DNA of 64,000 nucleotides from Flavobacterium hibernum (GCF_000832125.1 NZ_JPRK01000003.1:124001-188000), one strand, 5' to 3'; shown: positions 26,005-34,972, numbered from the stretch's first letter. The notes: a model not told the origin generated them from the letters alone. Made by a program: numbers and translations.

Positions 26005-27357
26005 ATGGATGTAGAAATTCTGGCTCGAATTCAGTTTGCATTTACTATTGCTTTCCATTACATCTATCCACCACTAAGTATTGGCATTGGATTGATAATG
26101 GTCATTATGGAAAGTTTATACCTCAAAACTGGTAAAAAAGAATACGAAATTTTAACACGTTTTTGGATTAAAATATTTGCACTGACTTTTGGTATCGGAG
26201 TAGCAACTGGTATCATCATGGAATTTGAATTTGGTACCAATTGGGCTGTCTATTCGCGATATGTAGGCGATATTTTTGGAAGTGCTTTAGCTGCTGAAGG
26301 TTTATTTGCTTTTGGTTTAGAAAGTGCTTTTCTAGGTGTACTCCTTTTTGGCTGGCATCGAGTAAAACCTTGGGTACATTTAGTCTCAACAATAGGCGTG
26401 TTTCTCGGTTCAATGTTTTCAGCAGTTTGGATTGTGGTTGCAAATTCTTGGCAGCAAACTCCAGCGGGCTATCATATTGTTGGAGAGGGATTAAACACAA
26501 GAGCTGAAGTGACCGATTTTTGGGCAATGGTATTCAATCCATCAAGCATGGACAGATTAGTGCATACTTGGCAAGGATCATTTTTAGCTGGTGCATTTTT
26601 GGTTTTAAGCGTTCATGCTTACTATTTAATCAAAGGACGTTATGTAGAAATTTCTAAAAAAGCTTTTAAAATTGCTTTAGTTGTAGCGACCATTTTTTCA
26701 TTATCACAATTAATTTCTGGGCACAGCTCTGCTGATGGAGTTGCTGTAAATCAACCAGCAAAATTAGCCGCTATGGAAGGTCATTTTAAAAAGTCAGCTC
26801 CTGCCGATTTATATCTTTTTGGTTGGGTAGATAAAGAAAAACAAGAAGTGACAGGTTTGAAAATCCCTGGAGGATTATCTTTTTTGGTACACCAAGATTT
26901 TAAGGCTCCTATAACTGGTTTAAATAGTTTTCCCGTTAAAGATAGACCAAGCCAAATCAATGCCGTTTTTCAATTTTATCACATCATGATTGCTATCGGA
27001 ATGTTGCTAATAGGATTGACATTATATGCTAGTTTCTTATGGTGGCGTGGAAAATTATTTGAAACCAGGTGGCTATTATGGATATTTTCATTTTCGGTAA
27101 TACTACCTCAAATTGCCAATCAAGTAGGTTGGTATGCCGCCGAAATGGGAAGACAACCTTGGGTTGTTTATGGTCATTTGCGCACCAGCGATGCTTTTTC
27201 GCAAGAGGTTTCAGCTAATCAAATCGTATTTTCATTAATTATGTTTACAATCATTTATGCACTATTATTTGTACTATTTATCTATATGGTCAATAAAAAA
27301 ATAAAACACGGGCCTTACGAAGAAAGCAGCACACTGGTTAATTTTCAATCTTTCTAA
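26005..27357 (+). CDS. cydA: Cytochrome bd-type quinol oxidase subunit I
   Basis: A 450-residue membrane protein with nine predicted helices. Key parts are the N-terminal haem b595 ligand His18 in AFHYIYPPLSIG, the ISGHSSADGVAVNQPAKLAAMEG region facing the quinol site, and the conserved late motif EMGRQPWVVYGHLRTSDAFS. Length and motifs are complete. It oxidises quinol and reduces oxygen, and bd oxidases tolerate sulfide better than haem-copper oxidases, which suits its place after SQR. Its partner subunit at 27377 is frameshifted, so the enzyme is probably not assembled from this locus alone. Confidence 0.95.
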   Translation: MDVEILARIQFAFTIAFHYIYPPLSIGIGLIMVIMESLYLKTGKKEYEILTRFWIKIFALTFGIGVATGIIMEFEFGTNWAVYSRYVGDIFGSALAAEGLFAFGLESAFLGVLLFGWHRVKPWVHLVSTIGVFLGSMFSAVWIVVANSWQQTPAGYHIVGEGLNTRAEVTDFWAMVFNPSSMDRLVHTWQGSFLAGAFLVLSVHAYYLIKGRYVEISKKAFKIALVVATIFSLSQLISGHSSADGVAVNQPAKLAAMEGHFKKSAPADLYLFGWVDKEKQEVTGLKIPGGLSFLVHQDFKAPITGLNSFPVKDRPSQINAVFQFYHIMIAIGMLLIGLTLYASFLWWRGKLFETRWLLWIFSFSVILPQIANQVGWYAAEMGRQPWVVYGHLRTSDAFSQEVSANQIVFSLIMFTIIYALLFVLFIYMVNKKIKHGPYEESSTLVNFQSF

Positions 27358-27376
27358 AGAATTAAAATCAATAGTT

Positions 27377-28413
27377 ATGGAATATTTTTTAGGAATAGAC
27401 TATCCAACCTTGTGGTATTTAGTTATTGGTCTTTTATTTTCCGGCTATGCCATACTTGAGGGATTTGATTTTGGTGCTGGAGCTTGGCATTTGTTTTTCA
27501 GAAGGATTTAAGCCGTCGAGTGGCAATTAATGCCATTGCTCCAGTTTGGGATGCCAATCAAGTATGGTTGGTTATTGGCGGTGGTGCATTATTTGCTTGT
27601 TTTCCAGTAATGTATGCTACTATGTTGTCGGCAATGTACGTTCCGTTTATGCTTTTCCTAATGTTTAATATTCTTAGGGCAGCTGCAATCAAATTCAGAA
27701 GTACAGAAGATATGCTATGGTGGCGAAAAACTTGGGATATTGTGTATAGTGTTTCCAGTATTATGATTGCCTTTTTATTAGGGATTGTTCTTGGTAATAT
27801 TTTACAAGGTTTCCCGCTGGGAGAAAATCATAGCTATAAAGGCGGTATGTTCTTCTCTTTTTTAAATCCATATGCAATAATGGTAGGTCTTACAACGCTA
27901 TCATTATTTATGACACAAGGGGCAATTTACCTTTTGATAAAGACCGAAGGAAGATTACACTCTAGACTGACTTTTCTATTGAAAAAAGGAATAATATTTT
28001 TTATAATAACCTTTGGCATTACAACACTCTATACCCTAATATTCATCCCAGAGGTTACAACAACTTTCAGGAATAACCCTTTCTATTTTATTACTCCAAT
28101 ACTTTCCTTCTTGGCAGTTGCAAATGTGCCTCGCCTCGCTTCTAAAAAAAGCTATATGCAAGCCCTGATTTTTTCATCATTAACAATGGCTTTATTACTC
28201 GGTCTTGTTGCTTTACAATTATACCCAACCTTATTGATTTCTACGATTGACCCAAAATATAGCGTAACCATATATAACGCAGCATCATCACAAAAATCTT
28301 TAGGTATTATGCTGACCATTGTTGTTATTGGAACTCCTTTACTAGCGGGGTACTTTATCTTTTTGTATAAGACCTTTAAGGGCAAAGTAAAGCTAGACGA
28401 TACAAGCTACTAG
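27377..28413 (+). pseudogene. cydB: Cytochrome bd oxidase subunit II, frameshifted
   Basis: The frame opens at ATG 27377 (MEYFLGIDYPTLWYLVIG), runs through EGFDFGAGAWHLFF, and then hits TAA after FRRI. Restoring one A at about 27501-27504 (CAGAAGG to CAGAAAGG) continues as RKDLSRRVAINAIAPVWDANQ to the normal end at 28413. So a one-base deletion near codon 42 is the only lesion. CydB has no redox groups of its own but is essential for a stable bd complex. The downstream part could be translated only from a poor internal start at 27484. A sequencing error is possible. Confidence 0.88.
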
Positions 28414-28471
28414 TAGCCGAGCTAGATTAAAAAAAAACGAAATTGCCTAATTAGGTAAAAAAACATCCTTG

Positions 28472-28516
28472 TGTAACCAAAGTAGCTGTACAGGAAAAAA
28501 CAACATGGTAATTTAG
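28472..28516 (+). promoter_or_regulatory. Crp-type operator plus -7 box before the peroxiredoxin
   Basis: TGTAAC-CAAA-GTAGCT (28472-28487) and TAATTTAG (28509-28516), 37 bases start to start. Predicted transcription start is near 28521, 23 bases before the ATG at 28544. The operator is nearly identical to the one at 23776 through GTAGCTGT. Confidence 0.72.
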
Positions 28517-28543
28517 CATTATAAATTATAAACAAATAGAAAA

Positions 28544-29200
28544 ATGGAAACACAAGAAATTAAAAATACAATGCCAAGAATAGGCGATATAGCTCCATAC
28601 TTTGACGTAGTGACAACAACTGGAATTTTAAAATTTTCTGAATATAATAAAGGAAGTTGGGTAGTATTTTTTTCACATCCTGCTGATTTTACACCTGTAT
28701 GTACAACAGAAATGAGTGGTTTTGCACTTGAAAAAGATTTCTTTGCGGAACACAATACCAAATTAATTGGTTTAAGTATTGACAGTATTCATTCTCATAT
28801 TGCCTGGGTAAATGCAGTTCATGAAAAAACAGGAATTTTATTTGATTTTCCAATAATTGCAGATATTTCGATGGAAGTCTCAAAACTTTATGGAATGTTA
28901 CAACCAGGTGAAAGTGAAACAGCAGCTGTTCGTGCCGTTTTTATAATGGATCCCGAAGGGAAAGTACGTTTGATAATGTATTATCCACTAAACGTGGGAA
29001 GAAATATGGACGAAATTAAACGCTCATTGCTTGCTCTACAAACTTCGGATGAACATAAAGTAGCAATGCCACTTAATTGGCAGCCTGGAGACAAAGTAAT
29101 TGTGGGTGCTCCAAAAACAATAGAAGCTTTGGCGGCAAGAAAAGCCGATAAGGAATTAGAGCAGGTAGATTGGTATCTGGCTAAAAAATCAATTGGGTAA
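28544..29200 (+). CDS. Peroxiredoxin of the 1-Cys (Prx6/AhpC) type
   Basis: A 218-residue thioredoxin-fold peroxidase with the peroxidatic motif FTPVCTTEMSGFAL, Cys near residue 52, and the long Prx6-like C-terminus (WQPGDKVIVGAPKTIEALAA). I see no typical resolving Cys. It reduces peroxides, and peroxiredoxins of this type also reduce persulfides, which fits the operon. It begins the second Crp-type transcription unit and is followed after 32 bp by the CstB-like gene. Confidence 0.9.
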   Translation: METQEIKNTMPRIGDIAPYFDVVTTTGILKFSEYNKGSWVVFFSHPADFTPVCTTEMSGFALEKDFFAEHNTKLIGLSIDSIHSHIAWVNAVHEKTGILFDFPIIADISMEVSKLYGMLQPGESETAAVRAVFIMDPEGKVRLIMYYPLNVGRNMDEIKRSLLALQTSDEHKVAMPLNWQPGDKVIVGAPKTIEALAARKADKELEQVDWYLAKKSIG

Positions 29201-29232
29201 TTTCATTTAAAATTAATTAAAAACTAAAGAAT

Positions 29233-30651
29233 ATGTTTTTTCAACACGTTTATGATAAGAGTTTAGCACAAGGCAGTTATGTTATTGGCTGTCAAAAAAC
29301 TGGGGAAGCCATAGTAATCGATGCACAACGTGATATTGATATATACAGCGACATCGCAAAACAAAACAACCTCCGTATTACACACATAGCTGAAACTCAC
29401 ATTCATGCAGACTTTCTTTGTGGTTCAAGGGAACTTGCAGCAGTAACAAACGCAACAATGTACCTTTCAGACGAAGGAGGCGAAGATTGGCAGTACCAGT
29501 TCCCTCACAAAGGGCTAAAAGAAGGGGATATTATCAGAGTGGGCAACCTCACATTAGAAGTAATACATACACCAGGCCATACGCCAGAAAGTATAAGCTT
29601 TCTATTAACTGATCATCCGGCGACAGATAAGCCCGTTATAGTACTAACAGGTGATTTTGTTTTTGTGGGTGATATAGGCCGTCCTGACTTACTCGAAAAA
29701 GCTGCTGGACTTGCTGGTACAAAAGAAGATGGAGCCAAACAAATGTTCCAGTCCTTGAAAAAGTTTGCGGCACTTCCAGAATATGTGCAGGTATGGTCGG
29801 GACATGGCGCAGGTTCTGCTTGTGGCAAGGCTTTAGGAGCCGTAGCAAGTTCTACAGTTGGCTATGAGAAAATTAGAAACTGGGCGCTTCAATACAGCGA
29901 AAATGAAAAAGGGTTCATCGACTACCTTTTAGCCGACCAGCCTGAACCACCGAAATACTTTGCGATGATGAAGCACTTAAACAAAGTTGATCGTCCGTTA
30001 CTTATAGATGTTCCGAAACATCCAGAGCTAACCAAAGAGCAGTTTATTTCTGCCTATGAAAAAGGCATGAAGGTAATAGATACCCGCAATAAAGTAGAAT
30101 TTGCCAAAGGTTTTATTCCTAATTCGCTAAACATTCAGGGTAATAATTCTTTCGCTACTTGGTGCGGTTGGTTATTGAATTACCAAGAGCAGTTTATTTT
30201 GGTAGCCGAAGACAGTCAGATGGAAGATTTGACCCGTAAATTGATGCGTATCGGCTTGGACAACATTTTCGGATACATTTCGGATGTAAATGCTACAGGA
30301 ATTGAGCTCCATACTTCAGATGTCATTTCTTTGGAAGAATTTAAAACCCAGATAGGAAAGGATAATGTGCAGATAGTAGATGTTCGTGGTGCATCGGAAT
30401 ATGAAGCAGGACACGTTCAAGGTGCAGAAAACGTTTTTGTTGGAACATTAATGGACAACTTGGGTAAAATCAGCAAAGACAAACAGGTGGTTATACATTG
30501 TCAGGCAGGCGACCGATCAGCCATTGCCTATTCGATCCTTGCCAAAAACGGCTTTAAAAACGTGAAAAACTTTTCTGGAGGAATGAAAGAGTGGTTAGCA
30601 GAAAATGGTAAAACAATTGGATGTAATGAAACATCTTGTACAAAAGCTTAA
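29233..30651 (+). CDS. CstB-like persulfide dioxygenase-rhodanese, cytoplasmic
   Basis: A 472-residue three-domain protein. About 1-250 is a metallo-beta-lactamase domain with THIHADFLCGSREL, HTPGHTPES and GDFVFVGDIGRPDL, matching the iron site of ETHE1-type persulfide dioxygenases. About 255-345 is a rhodanese fold without a catalytic Cys (IDTRNKVEFAKGFIPNS). About 365-465 is an active rhodanese with HCQAGDRS. This order (dioxygenase, pseudo-rhodanese, rhodanese) is that of staphylococcal CstB, which turns persulfides and sulfide-derived sulfur into thiosulfate using oxygen. It has no signal peptide, unlike its paralogue at 35034. Confidence 0.9.
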   Translation: MFFQHVYDKSLAQGSYVIGCQKTGEAIVIDAQRDIDIYSDIAKQNNLRITHIAETHIHADFLCGSRELAAVTNATMYLSDEGGEDWQYQFPHKGLKEGDIIRVGNLTLEVIHTPGHTPESISFLLTDHPATDKPVIVLTGDFVFVGDIGRPDLLEKAAGLAGTKEDGAKQMFQSLKKFAALPEYVQVWSGHGAGSACGKALGAVASSTVGYEKIRNWALQYSENEKGFIDYLLADQPEPPKYFAMMKHLNKVDRPLLIDVPKHPELTKEQFISAYEKGMKVIDTRNKVEFAKGFIPNSLNIQGNNSFATWCGWLLNYQEQFILVAEDSQMEDLTRKLMRIGLDNIFGYISDVNATGIELHTSDVISLEEFKTQIGKDNVQIVDVRGASEYEAGHVQGAENVFVGTLMDNLGKISKDKQVVIHCQAGDRSAIAYSILAKNGFKNVKNFSGGMKEWLAENGKTIGCNETSCTKA

Positions 30652-30662
30652 AATTTAAAACT

Positions 30663-30977
30663 ATGGGACTTTTTTCAGCAATATTTGGCAAAACAGATAA
30701 CAGTCAATTATCAGAAGCTATAAAAGACGGTGCGTTTTTAGTAGATGTTCGCACACCTGACGAGTTTTCGGCAGGCAGTGCAAAAGGAGCGGTAAATATT
30801 CCATTGGATAAAGTACCAATGGAATTACCAAAATTCAAGGGCAAGAAAAATATCGTTGTTTTTTGCAGAAGTGGAAATAGAAGCGGACAGGCAAAAAGTA
30901 TTTTGGAGCAGAGCGGTTTTCAGAATGTTATAAACGGTGGCACTTGGGAAAATGTAAATCAGTTGATAAATGAGTAA
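30663..30977 (+). CDS. Single-domain rhodanese
   Basis: A 104-residue sulfurtransferase. DVRTPDEFSAGSAKGAVNIP is the domain entry, and the active loop is FCRSGNRSG with the persulfide-carrying Cys near residue 68. Short cytoplasmic rhodaneses pass sulfane sulfur between proteins. I chose ATG 30663 over an earlier TTG that would overlap the previous gene. Its last 8 bases overlap the methyltransferase gene, so the two are translationally coupled. Confidence 0.9.
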   Translation: MGLFSAIFGKTDNSQLSEAIKDGAFLVDVRTPDEFSAGSAKGAVNIPLDKVPMELPKFKGKKNIVVFCRSGNRSGQAKSILEQSGFQNVINGGTWENVNQLINE

Positions 30978-31599
30978 AGAAGAAAATAATATAGCCTGTT
31001 GCGTAACACAATGCGAAAACCCACTTGACCAAAACTATTGGAATGAACGGTGGCAGAAAAATGAAACAGGATGGGATATGGGACAGGCTTCGCCCGCTAT
31101 TACGGAGTATATGACACAATACCATGATAAAAATGCAGCTATTCTTATTCCGGGTTGTGGCAATGCCTATGAAGCAGAATTTTTGATAGCGAATGGATTT
31201 ACGAACATTACACTAATAGATATTGCACCAAAAGCAGTTGAAGCGTTAAAAGAAAAGTTTGCTGACAAAACACAGATAAACGTTTTGTGCGAAGACTTTT
31301 TCAATCATCAGGGTAGTTACGATTTGATCATTGAGCAAACATTTTTTTGTGCCATTCCACCTGCTAGAAGAATTGAATATTCAAAAAAAACAGCTTCAAT
31401 ACTCAACGGAAACGGTAAAATAATAGGTGTGCTATTCGACAAACAATTTAACCAACCGTTTCCACCTTTTGGAGGTTGCCCTTGCGAATACAAACCTGTT
31501 TTTGAACCGCATTATTTCATCAAAACAATGGATGAATGTTATAACAGCATTCCTTCAAGAGCCAACTCGGAAGTGTTTATTAACCTCATAAAAAAATAG
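30970..31599 (+). CDS. TPMT-like S-methyltransferase
   Basis: A 209-residue SAM-dependent methyltransferase of the thiopurine methyltransferase family. It shows NYWNERWQKNETGWDMGQ (the Trp-rich cap typical of TPMT), the SAM motif ILIPGCGNAYEAEFL, and EQTFFCAIPPARR. Relatives methylate thiols, halides, selenium or sulfide. Between a rhodanese and sulfur transport genes, methylation of sulfide or a small thiol to a volatile product is a reasonable guess, unproven. The N-terminal segment CCVTQCENP carries three extra cysteines. Confidence 0.85.
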   Translation: MSKEENNIACCVTQCENPLDQNYWNERWQKNETGWDMGQASPAITEYMTQYHDKNAAILIPGCGNAYEAEFLIANGFTNITLIDIAPKAVEALKEKFADKTQINVLCEDFFNHQGSYDLIIEQTFFCAIPPARRIEYSKKTASILNGNGKIIGVLFDKQFNQPFPPFGGCPCEYKPVFEPHYFIKTMDECYNSIPSRANSEVFINLIKK

Positions 31600-31603
31600 A
31601 GAA

Positions 31604-31813
31604 ATGAAAAAGAACATGGGAACAGTCGATAAAGTAATCAGAATACTAGTTGCTGTAGTTATAGGTGTTTTGTACTTTACAAATGTCATTTCAGGAACAT
31701 TGGCAATCATATTAGGCATATTAGCAGTAGTATTTGTGCTTACATCATTCATTAGTTTTTGCCCCTTGTATTTGCCATTTGGCATTAGCACTTTTAGAAA
31801 GAAAATAAGATGA
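31604..31813 (+). CDS. DUF2892 (YgaP-TM-like) membrane protein
   Basis: A 69-residue protein with two membrane helices (about 11-32 and 35-58) and the DUF2892 pattern NMGTVDKVIRILVAVVIG then FCPLYLPFGIST. In YgaP this small membrane domain is fused to a rhodanese. Here the rhodanese is a separate gene two positions upstream. Its stop overlaps the start of the HMA gene by 4 bases. Confidence 0.85.
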   Translation: MKKNMGTVDKVIRILVAVVIGVLYFTNVISGTLAIILGILAVVFVLTSFISFCPLYLPFGISTFRKKIR

Positions 31814-32067
31814 TACACAATATAGCAGTAGAAAACATTAAATGTGGTGGCTGTATGAACAGCATAAAAACCGCTTTAATGAAAATAAATGGTGTTGAAA
31901 ATGTAAGTATTGACAAAGACACCGAAACCGTAACTATTGATGCTACGGTTGAAAAAATATTTCTTATAAATGCTCTTTCAAAAATGGGTTATCCCGAAAA
32001 AGGAAATAATGACCTATTAAAAAAAGCAAAATCGTATGTGAGCTGTGCTATTGGAAAAATAAATTGA
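31810..32067 (+). CDS. HMA-domain protein
   Basis: An 85-residue protein with one heavy-metal-associated domain, NIKCGGCMNSIKTAL, that is a CGGC (CxxC) metal or sulfur-binding loop on a ferredoxin-like fold. Further cysteines lie at the C-terminus (SYVSCAIG). HMA proteins usually carry copper(I), but no copper ATPase is near. It sits between two DUF2892 genes in a sulfur operon, so its dithiol loop might instead handle persulfide sulfur (inference). Confidence 0.85.
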   Translation: MIHNIAVENIKCGGCMNSIKTALMKINGVENVSIDKDTETVTIDATVEKIFLINALSKMGYPEKGNNDLLKKAKSYVSCAIGKIN

Positions 32068-32069
32068 TT

Positions 32070-32303
32070 ATGAAAAACTATCTAAGAACTTGGAATTTTA
32101 TGCGTGTATTGCGATTGGCATTAGGCATTTTCGTGATAGCACAGGGTATTCAGTCAAAAGAATGGTGGTTTGTGGTAATGGGTGGATTATTTTCTTTAAT
32201 GCCTATACTTAATATAGGATGTTATGGTGTTTCGGCTTGCAATACATCTATATCAAAAAACAACAAAAAATTGGAGAATACAGCCTATGAAGAAGTATGT
32301 TAG
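32070..32303 (+). CDS. Second DUF2892-like membrane protein
   Basis: A 77-residue protein with two membrane helices and the pair NIGCYGVSACNTS, whose two cysteines follow the second helix. It resembles the DUF2892 protein at 31604 in size and layout but differs in the cysteine motif. I chose the ATG at 32070 over a TTG two codons earlier. It follows the HMA gene by 2 bases. Confidence 0.75.
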   Translation: MKNYLRTWNFMRVLRLALGIFVIAQGIQSKEWWFVVMGGLFSLMPILNIGCYGVSACNTSISKNNKKLENTAYEEVC

Positions 32304-32316
32304 TTAAACAAATTTA

Positions 32317-32961
32317 ATGTTGGAAATTAAAGATTTAGTGATTATGGATACAAATAACAAAAAACAGCATTGGGAAAACGTTTACGAAACTAAAAACCCT
32401 AACCAGGTAAGCTGGACACAGGAAATGCCTAAAACATCTCTTGATTTTATTTCTTCGTTCAGATTGGAGAAACAGGCAAAAATTATTGATATAGGAGGTG
32501 GCGACAGCAAATTAGTTGACCATTTACTTAATCAGGGGTATGAGAACATTAGTGTTCTTGATATATCAGCAAAAGCACTTGAAAAAGCTAAAAATCGCTT
32601 AGGAGACAAAGCTAAAAAAGTAAATTGGATAGTTAGTGATATTACAGAATTTCAACCCAATACACAATATGATATTTGGCATGATAGAGCAGCATTTCAC
32701 TTCCTAACAACAACAGAACAAATTGAAAAATATTTGCACATAGCAAGGATGTCTGTAACTGGCTTCATGATGATTGGAACTTTTTCCGAAAGCGGACCAA
32801 CAAAATGCAGTGGTCTTGAAATCGAACAATATTCTGAACAAAGTTTAACCAAAACACTTGAAAATGGCTTCGACAAAATCCTTTGCATTTCAGAAAGCCA
32901 TACGACACCTTTCGATACAACTCAAGATTTTTTATTCTGCAGCTTCAAAAGAAATATGTAG
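32317..32961 (+). CDS. Class I SAM-dependent methyltransferase
   Basis: A 214-residue enzyme with the Rossmann methyltransferase signature IIDIGGGDSKLVDHLL (motif I), ISVLDISAKALEKAKNRL (motif II) and YDIWHDRAAFHFL (post-motif). The N-terminus HWENVYETKNPNQVSW is typical of a family often found next to rhodaneses and heavy-metal genes. The substrate is unknown; a small thiol or chalcogen compound is possible. An alternative start is ATG 32344. The stop codon runs directly into the thioredoxin remnant. Confidence 0.82.
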   Translation: MLEIKDLVIMDTNNKKQHWENVYETKNPNQVSWTQEMPKTSLDFISSFRLEKQAKIIDIGGGDSKLVDHLLNQGYENISVLDISAKALEKAKNRLGDKAKKVNWIVSDITEFQPNTQYDIWHDRAAFHFLTTTEQIEKYLHIARMSVTGFMMIGTFSESGPTKCSGLEIEQYSEQSLTKTLENGFDKILCISESHTTPFDTTQDFLFCSFKRNM

Positions 32962-32963
32962 GA

Positions 32964-33136
32964 GATGATGCAAGCATTATTAATATTGATGTTGACAATT
33001 AACCTCAAGCAGCAACAACACATAAAGTACGAAGTGTACCCACTTATTATTATTTAAAAATGGTAAACAGCTTTGGCGTCAGTCGGGCATAGTCCCCTTA
33101 AACGAATTGGAAAGATTAATTAACGAAAATATATAA
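32964..33136 (+). pseudogene. Thioredoxin remnant (C-terminal half)
   Basis: This 'gap' reads as the end of a thioredoxin: NIDVDN, a TAA codon, then PQAATTHKVRSVPTYYYLKN, GKQLWRQSG and a normal helical C-terminus ending at 33136. The cis-proline region (RSVPT) is clear. The N-terminal half with the WCxxC active site is missing and an in-frame stop interrupts the rest. It is evidence of a further lost gene in this operon. Confidence 0.8.
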
Positions 33137-33142
33137 AAATAA

Positions 33143-33706
33143 ATGTTAGAATTTTTGAAACAACCCTGGCCTTGGTACGTAGCCGGTCCGTTAGTGGGGC
33201 TTACAGTACCAGCATTATTAATTTTAGGAAATAAAAATTTTGGCATTAGTGCCAATTTACGTCATGCTTGTGCAGCTTGTTTGCCAGCTAATATTTCTTT
33301 TTTTAAATATGATTGGAAAAAAGAAATTTGGAATATATTTTTTGTAGTTGGAATACTAATTGGAGGTGTAATCGCTTTTAGTTTTTTAGCCAATCCAAAC
33401 CCTATAATCATTAATGAGAATTTGAGAACTGAATTAGCAAGCTACGGTATAAAAAATATCAACGGAATGTTGCCACAAGAAATTTTTTCTTGGGAAAATC
33501 TCTTTACAATAAAAGGATTTTTAATGATGGTTGTCGGTGGTTTTATGATAGGTTTTGGTTCTCGTTATGCAGGTGGCTGCACAAGTGGACATGCAATTTC
33601 TGGATTATCAAATCTGCAATTGCCATCGCTAATTGCTACTTGCTGCTTTTTTATTGGCGGATTAATTATGGCAAACATTATACTTCCAATAATTCTCTCT
33701 CTTTAA
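33143..33706 (+). CDS. YeeE/YedE-type sulfur transporter, first half
   Basis: A 187-residue membrane protein with about five helices. The signature GFGSRYAGGCTSGHAISGLS holds the central cysteine of the YeeE/YedE (Sulf_transp) family, which imports thiosulfate in E. coli TsuA. Extra cysteines occur in LRHACAACLPANI. Many Bacteroidota split the transporter into two adjacent genes, as here with 33719. It imports or exports thiosulfate or a sulfane sulfur unit. Confidence 0.88.
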   Translation: MLEFLKQPWPWYVAGPLVGLTVPALLILGNKNFGISANLRHACAACLPANISFFKYDWKKEIWNIFFVVGILIGGVIAFSFLANPNPIIINENLRTELASYGIKNINGMLPQEIFSWENLFTIKGFLMMVVGGFMIGFGSRYAGGCTSGHAISGLSNLQLPSLIATCCFFIGGLIMANIILPIILSL

Positions 33707-33718
33707 ATTATAATACAA

Positions 33719-34216
33719 ATGAAAAATATAGATAAAAACAAAGATTTCGAAACCCGCTCATTAGACACAGTATGCATAAATGAAAGCCATTTAGAGCACA
33801 AATGGTACCACAATATCAAATACTTAATAGTAGGTTTATTATTCGGAATAGTATTTATAAAAGCCGAAATAATCAGTTGGTACCGCATACAAGAAATGTT
33901 TCGTTTTCAATCTTTTCATATGTACGGTGTTATTGGTAGTGCTGTTATAGTTGGTGCAATTTCGGTCTTTATGATTAAAAAACTTAATATAAAAACCATT
34001 TATGGCGAAAAAATAGAGTTTCATGATAAGAAATTTAATAAAGGTCAGATCATTGGTGGACTTATTTTTGGTTTAGGCTGGGCTATTACAGGTGCGTGTC
34101 CTGGACCTATTTTCGCACAAATTGGAACTGGAGTGACTGTGATGATTATAACTTTATTCTTTGCGATTGTTGGCACATGGGTGTATGGTTATTTTAGAAA
34201 TAAGCTACCTCATTAA
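33719..34216 (+). CDS. YeeE/YedE-type sulfur transporter, second half (DUF6691-like)
   Basis: A 165-residue membrane protein with four or five helices and the second conserved cysteine loop, GLGWAITGACPGPIFAQIG. It is the partner of the 187-residue protein 12 bp upstream; the two together equal the length of one fused YeeE. An N-terminal soluble stretch of 30 residues precedes the first helix. Confidence 0.85.
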   Translation: MKNIDKNKDFETRSLDTVCINESHLEHKWYHNIKYLIVGLLFGIVFIKAEIISWYRIQEMFRFQSFHMYGVIGSAVIVGAISVFMIKKLNIKTIYGEKIEFHDKKFNKGQIIGGLIFGLGWAITGACPGPIFAQIGTGVTVMIITLFFAIVGTWVYGYFRNKLPH

Positions 34217-34225
34217 TTAACGTTT

Positions 34226-34972
34226 ATGTATTGGTTTAAAAGATTGCTGGTAACAGCGATATGGATATCTATTGCTCAAACTTTACAGGCACAAGATCAT
34301 TACAACGCTTGGTTTCGAGGTACCTTGAGCATTCCAGTCGGCGAAAAATTTAAAATAGATAACGAGCTTCAGCACAGGAGACAAAACGGCTTTGAAAACG
34401 AGAATATGTTAGGTGAAAACTTGATGTTTGCTTTCAGGAATTGGTTACATTATCAACACAGTCAAGATGTGAAATTTTCCTTATCTCCCTTAGCTTATTT
34501 TAAGAACTACAAGATTATTCAAAAACATTTAGACGAAACTACTATACCAAGCAGTGAAATTCGTTTTTCGGCGGCAGTTGAATTACAACACGAGATACTG
34601 AAAAAATTTTATATAGTAGATAGGTCAGCTGCCGAATATCGAATATTTGACAACAATCAAGCAGACATCATCCGGCTTCGAAACCGTTTTGGCTTTCGCT
34701 ACGACTTTACTGGAAGACTAAAGATTGGTGTTTTTGACGAATTGCTTTTTAATCTTTCTGGCACAACATACCATCATTTCTTTGATCACGATCGTTTAGG
34801 GCTGAATATCGAATACAAACTTGTACCAAATGTAAAATTTGACATTGGTTATATGCACATTACTCGCTTACCTTTGAATAGTACAACAAAACTGCATGAA
34901 AATAATCTCTATCTCAATTTTACCTATCAACTAAAAAAGAAGAATAACAAAACATCAATTCCACCAATGTAA
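34226..34972 (+). CDS. DUF2490 outer-membrane beta-barrel protein
   Basis: A 248-residue protein with a signal peptide ending in TLQAQ, then HYNAWFRGTLSIPVGEKFKI and alternating amphipathic strands to the end (LYLNFTYQLKK). DUF2490 proteins are predicted small outer-membrane barrels. It ends the second Crp-type unit; its stop codon lies inside the operator of the next unit. A pore for sulfur anions is possible but unproven. Confidence 0.8.
   Translation: MYWFKRLLVTAIWISIAQTLQAQDHYNAWFRGTLSIPVGEKFKIDNELQHRRQNGFENENMLGENLMFAFRNWLHYQHSQDVKFSLSPLAYFKNYKIIQKHLDETTIPSSEIRFSAAVELQHEILKKFYIVDRSAAEYRIFDNNQADIIRLRNRFGFRYDFTGRLKIGVFDELLFNLSGTTYHHFFDHDRLGLNIEYKLVPNVKFDIGYMHITRLPLNSTTKLHENNLYLNFTYQLKKKNNKTSIPPM

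Noticed and set aside
27484..28413. Separate 309-residue cytochrome bd subunit II gene
   Set aside because: The first residues come from the wrong frame of the true cydB; one base restores the whole gene from 27377.
31810..32067. HMA protein as part of a copper-export system
   Set aside because: No P-type ATPase or copper regulator is near; all linked genes concern sulfur.
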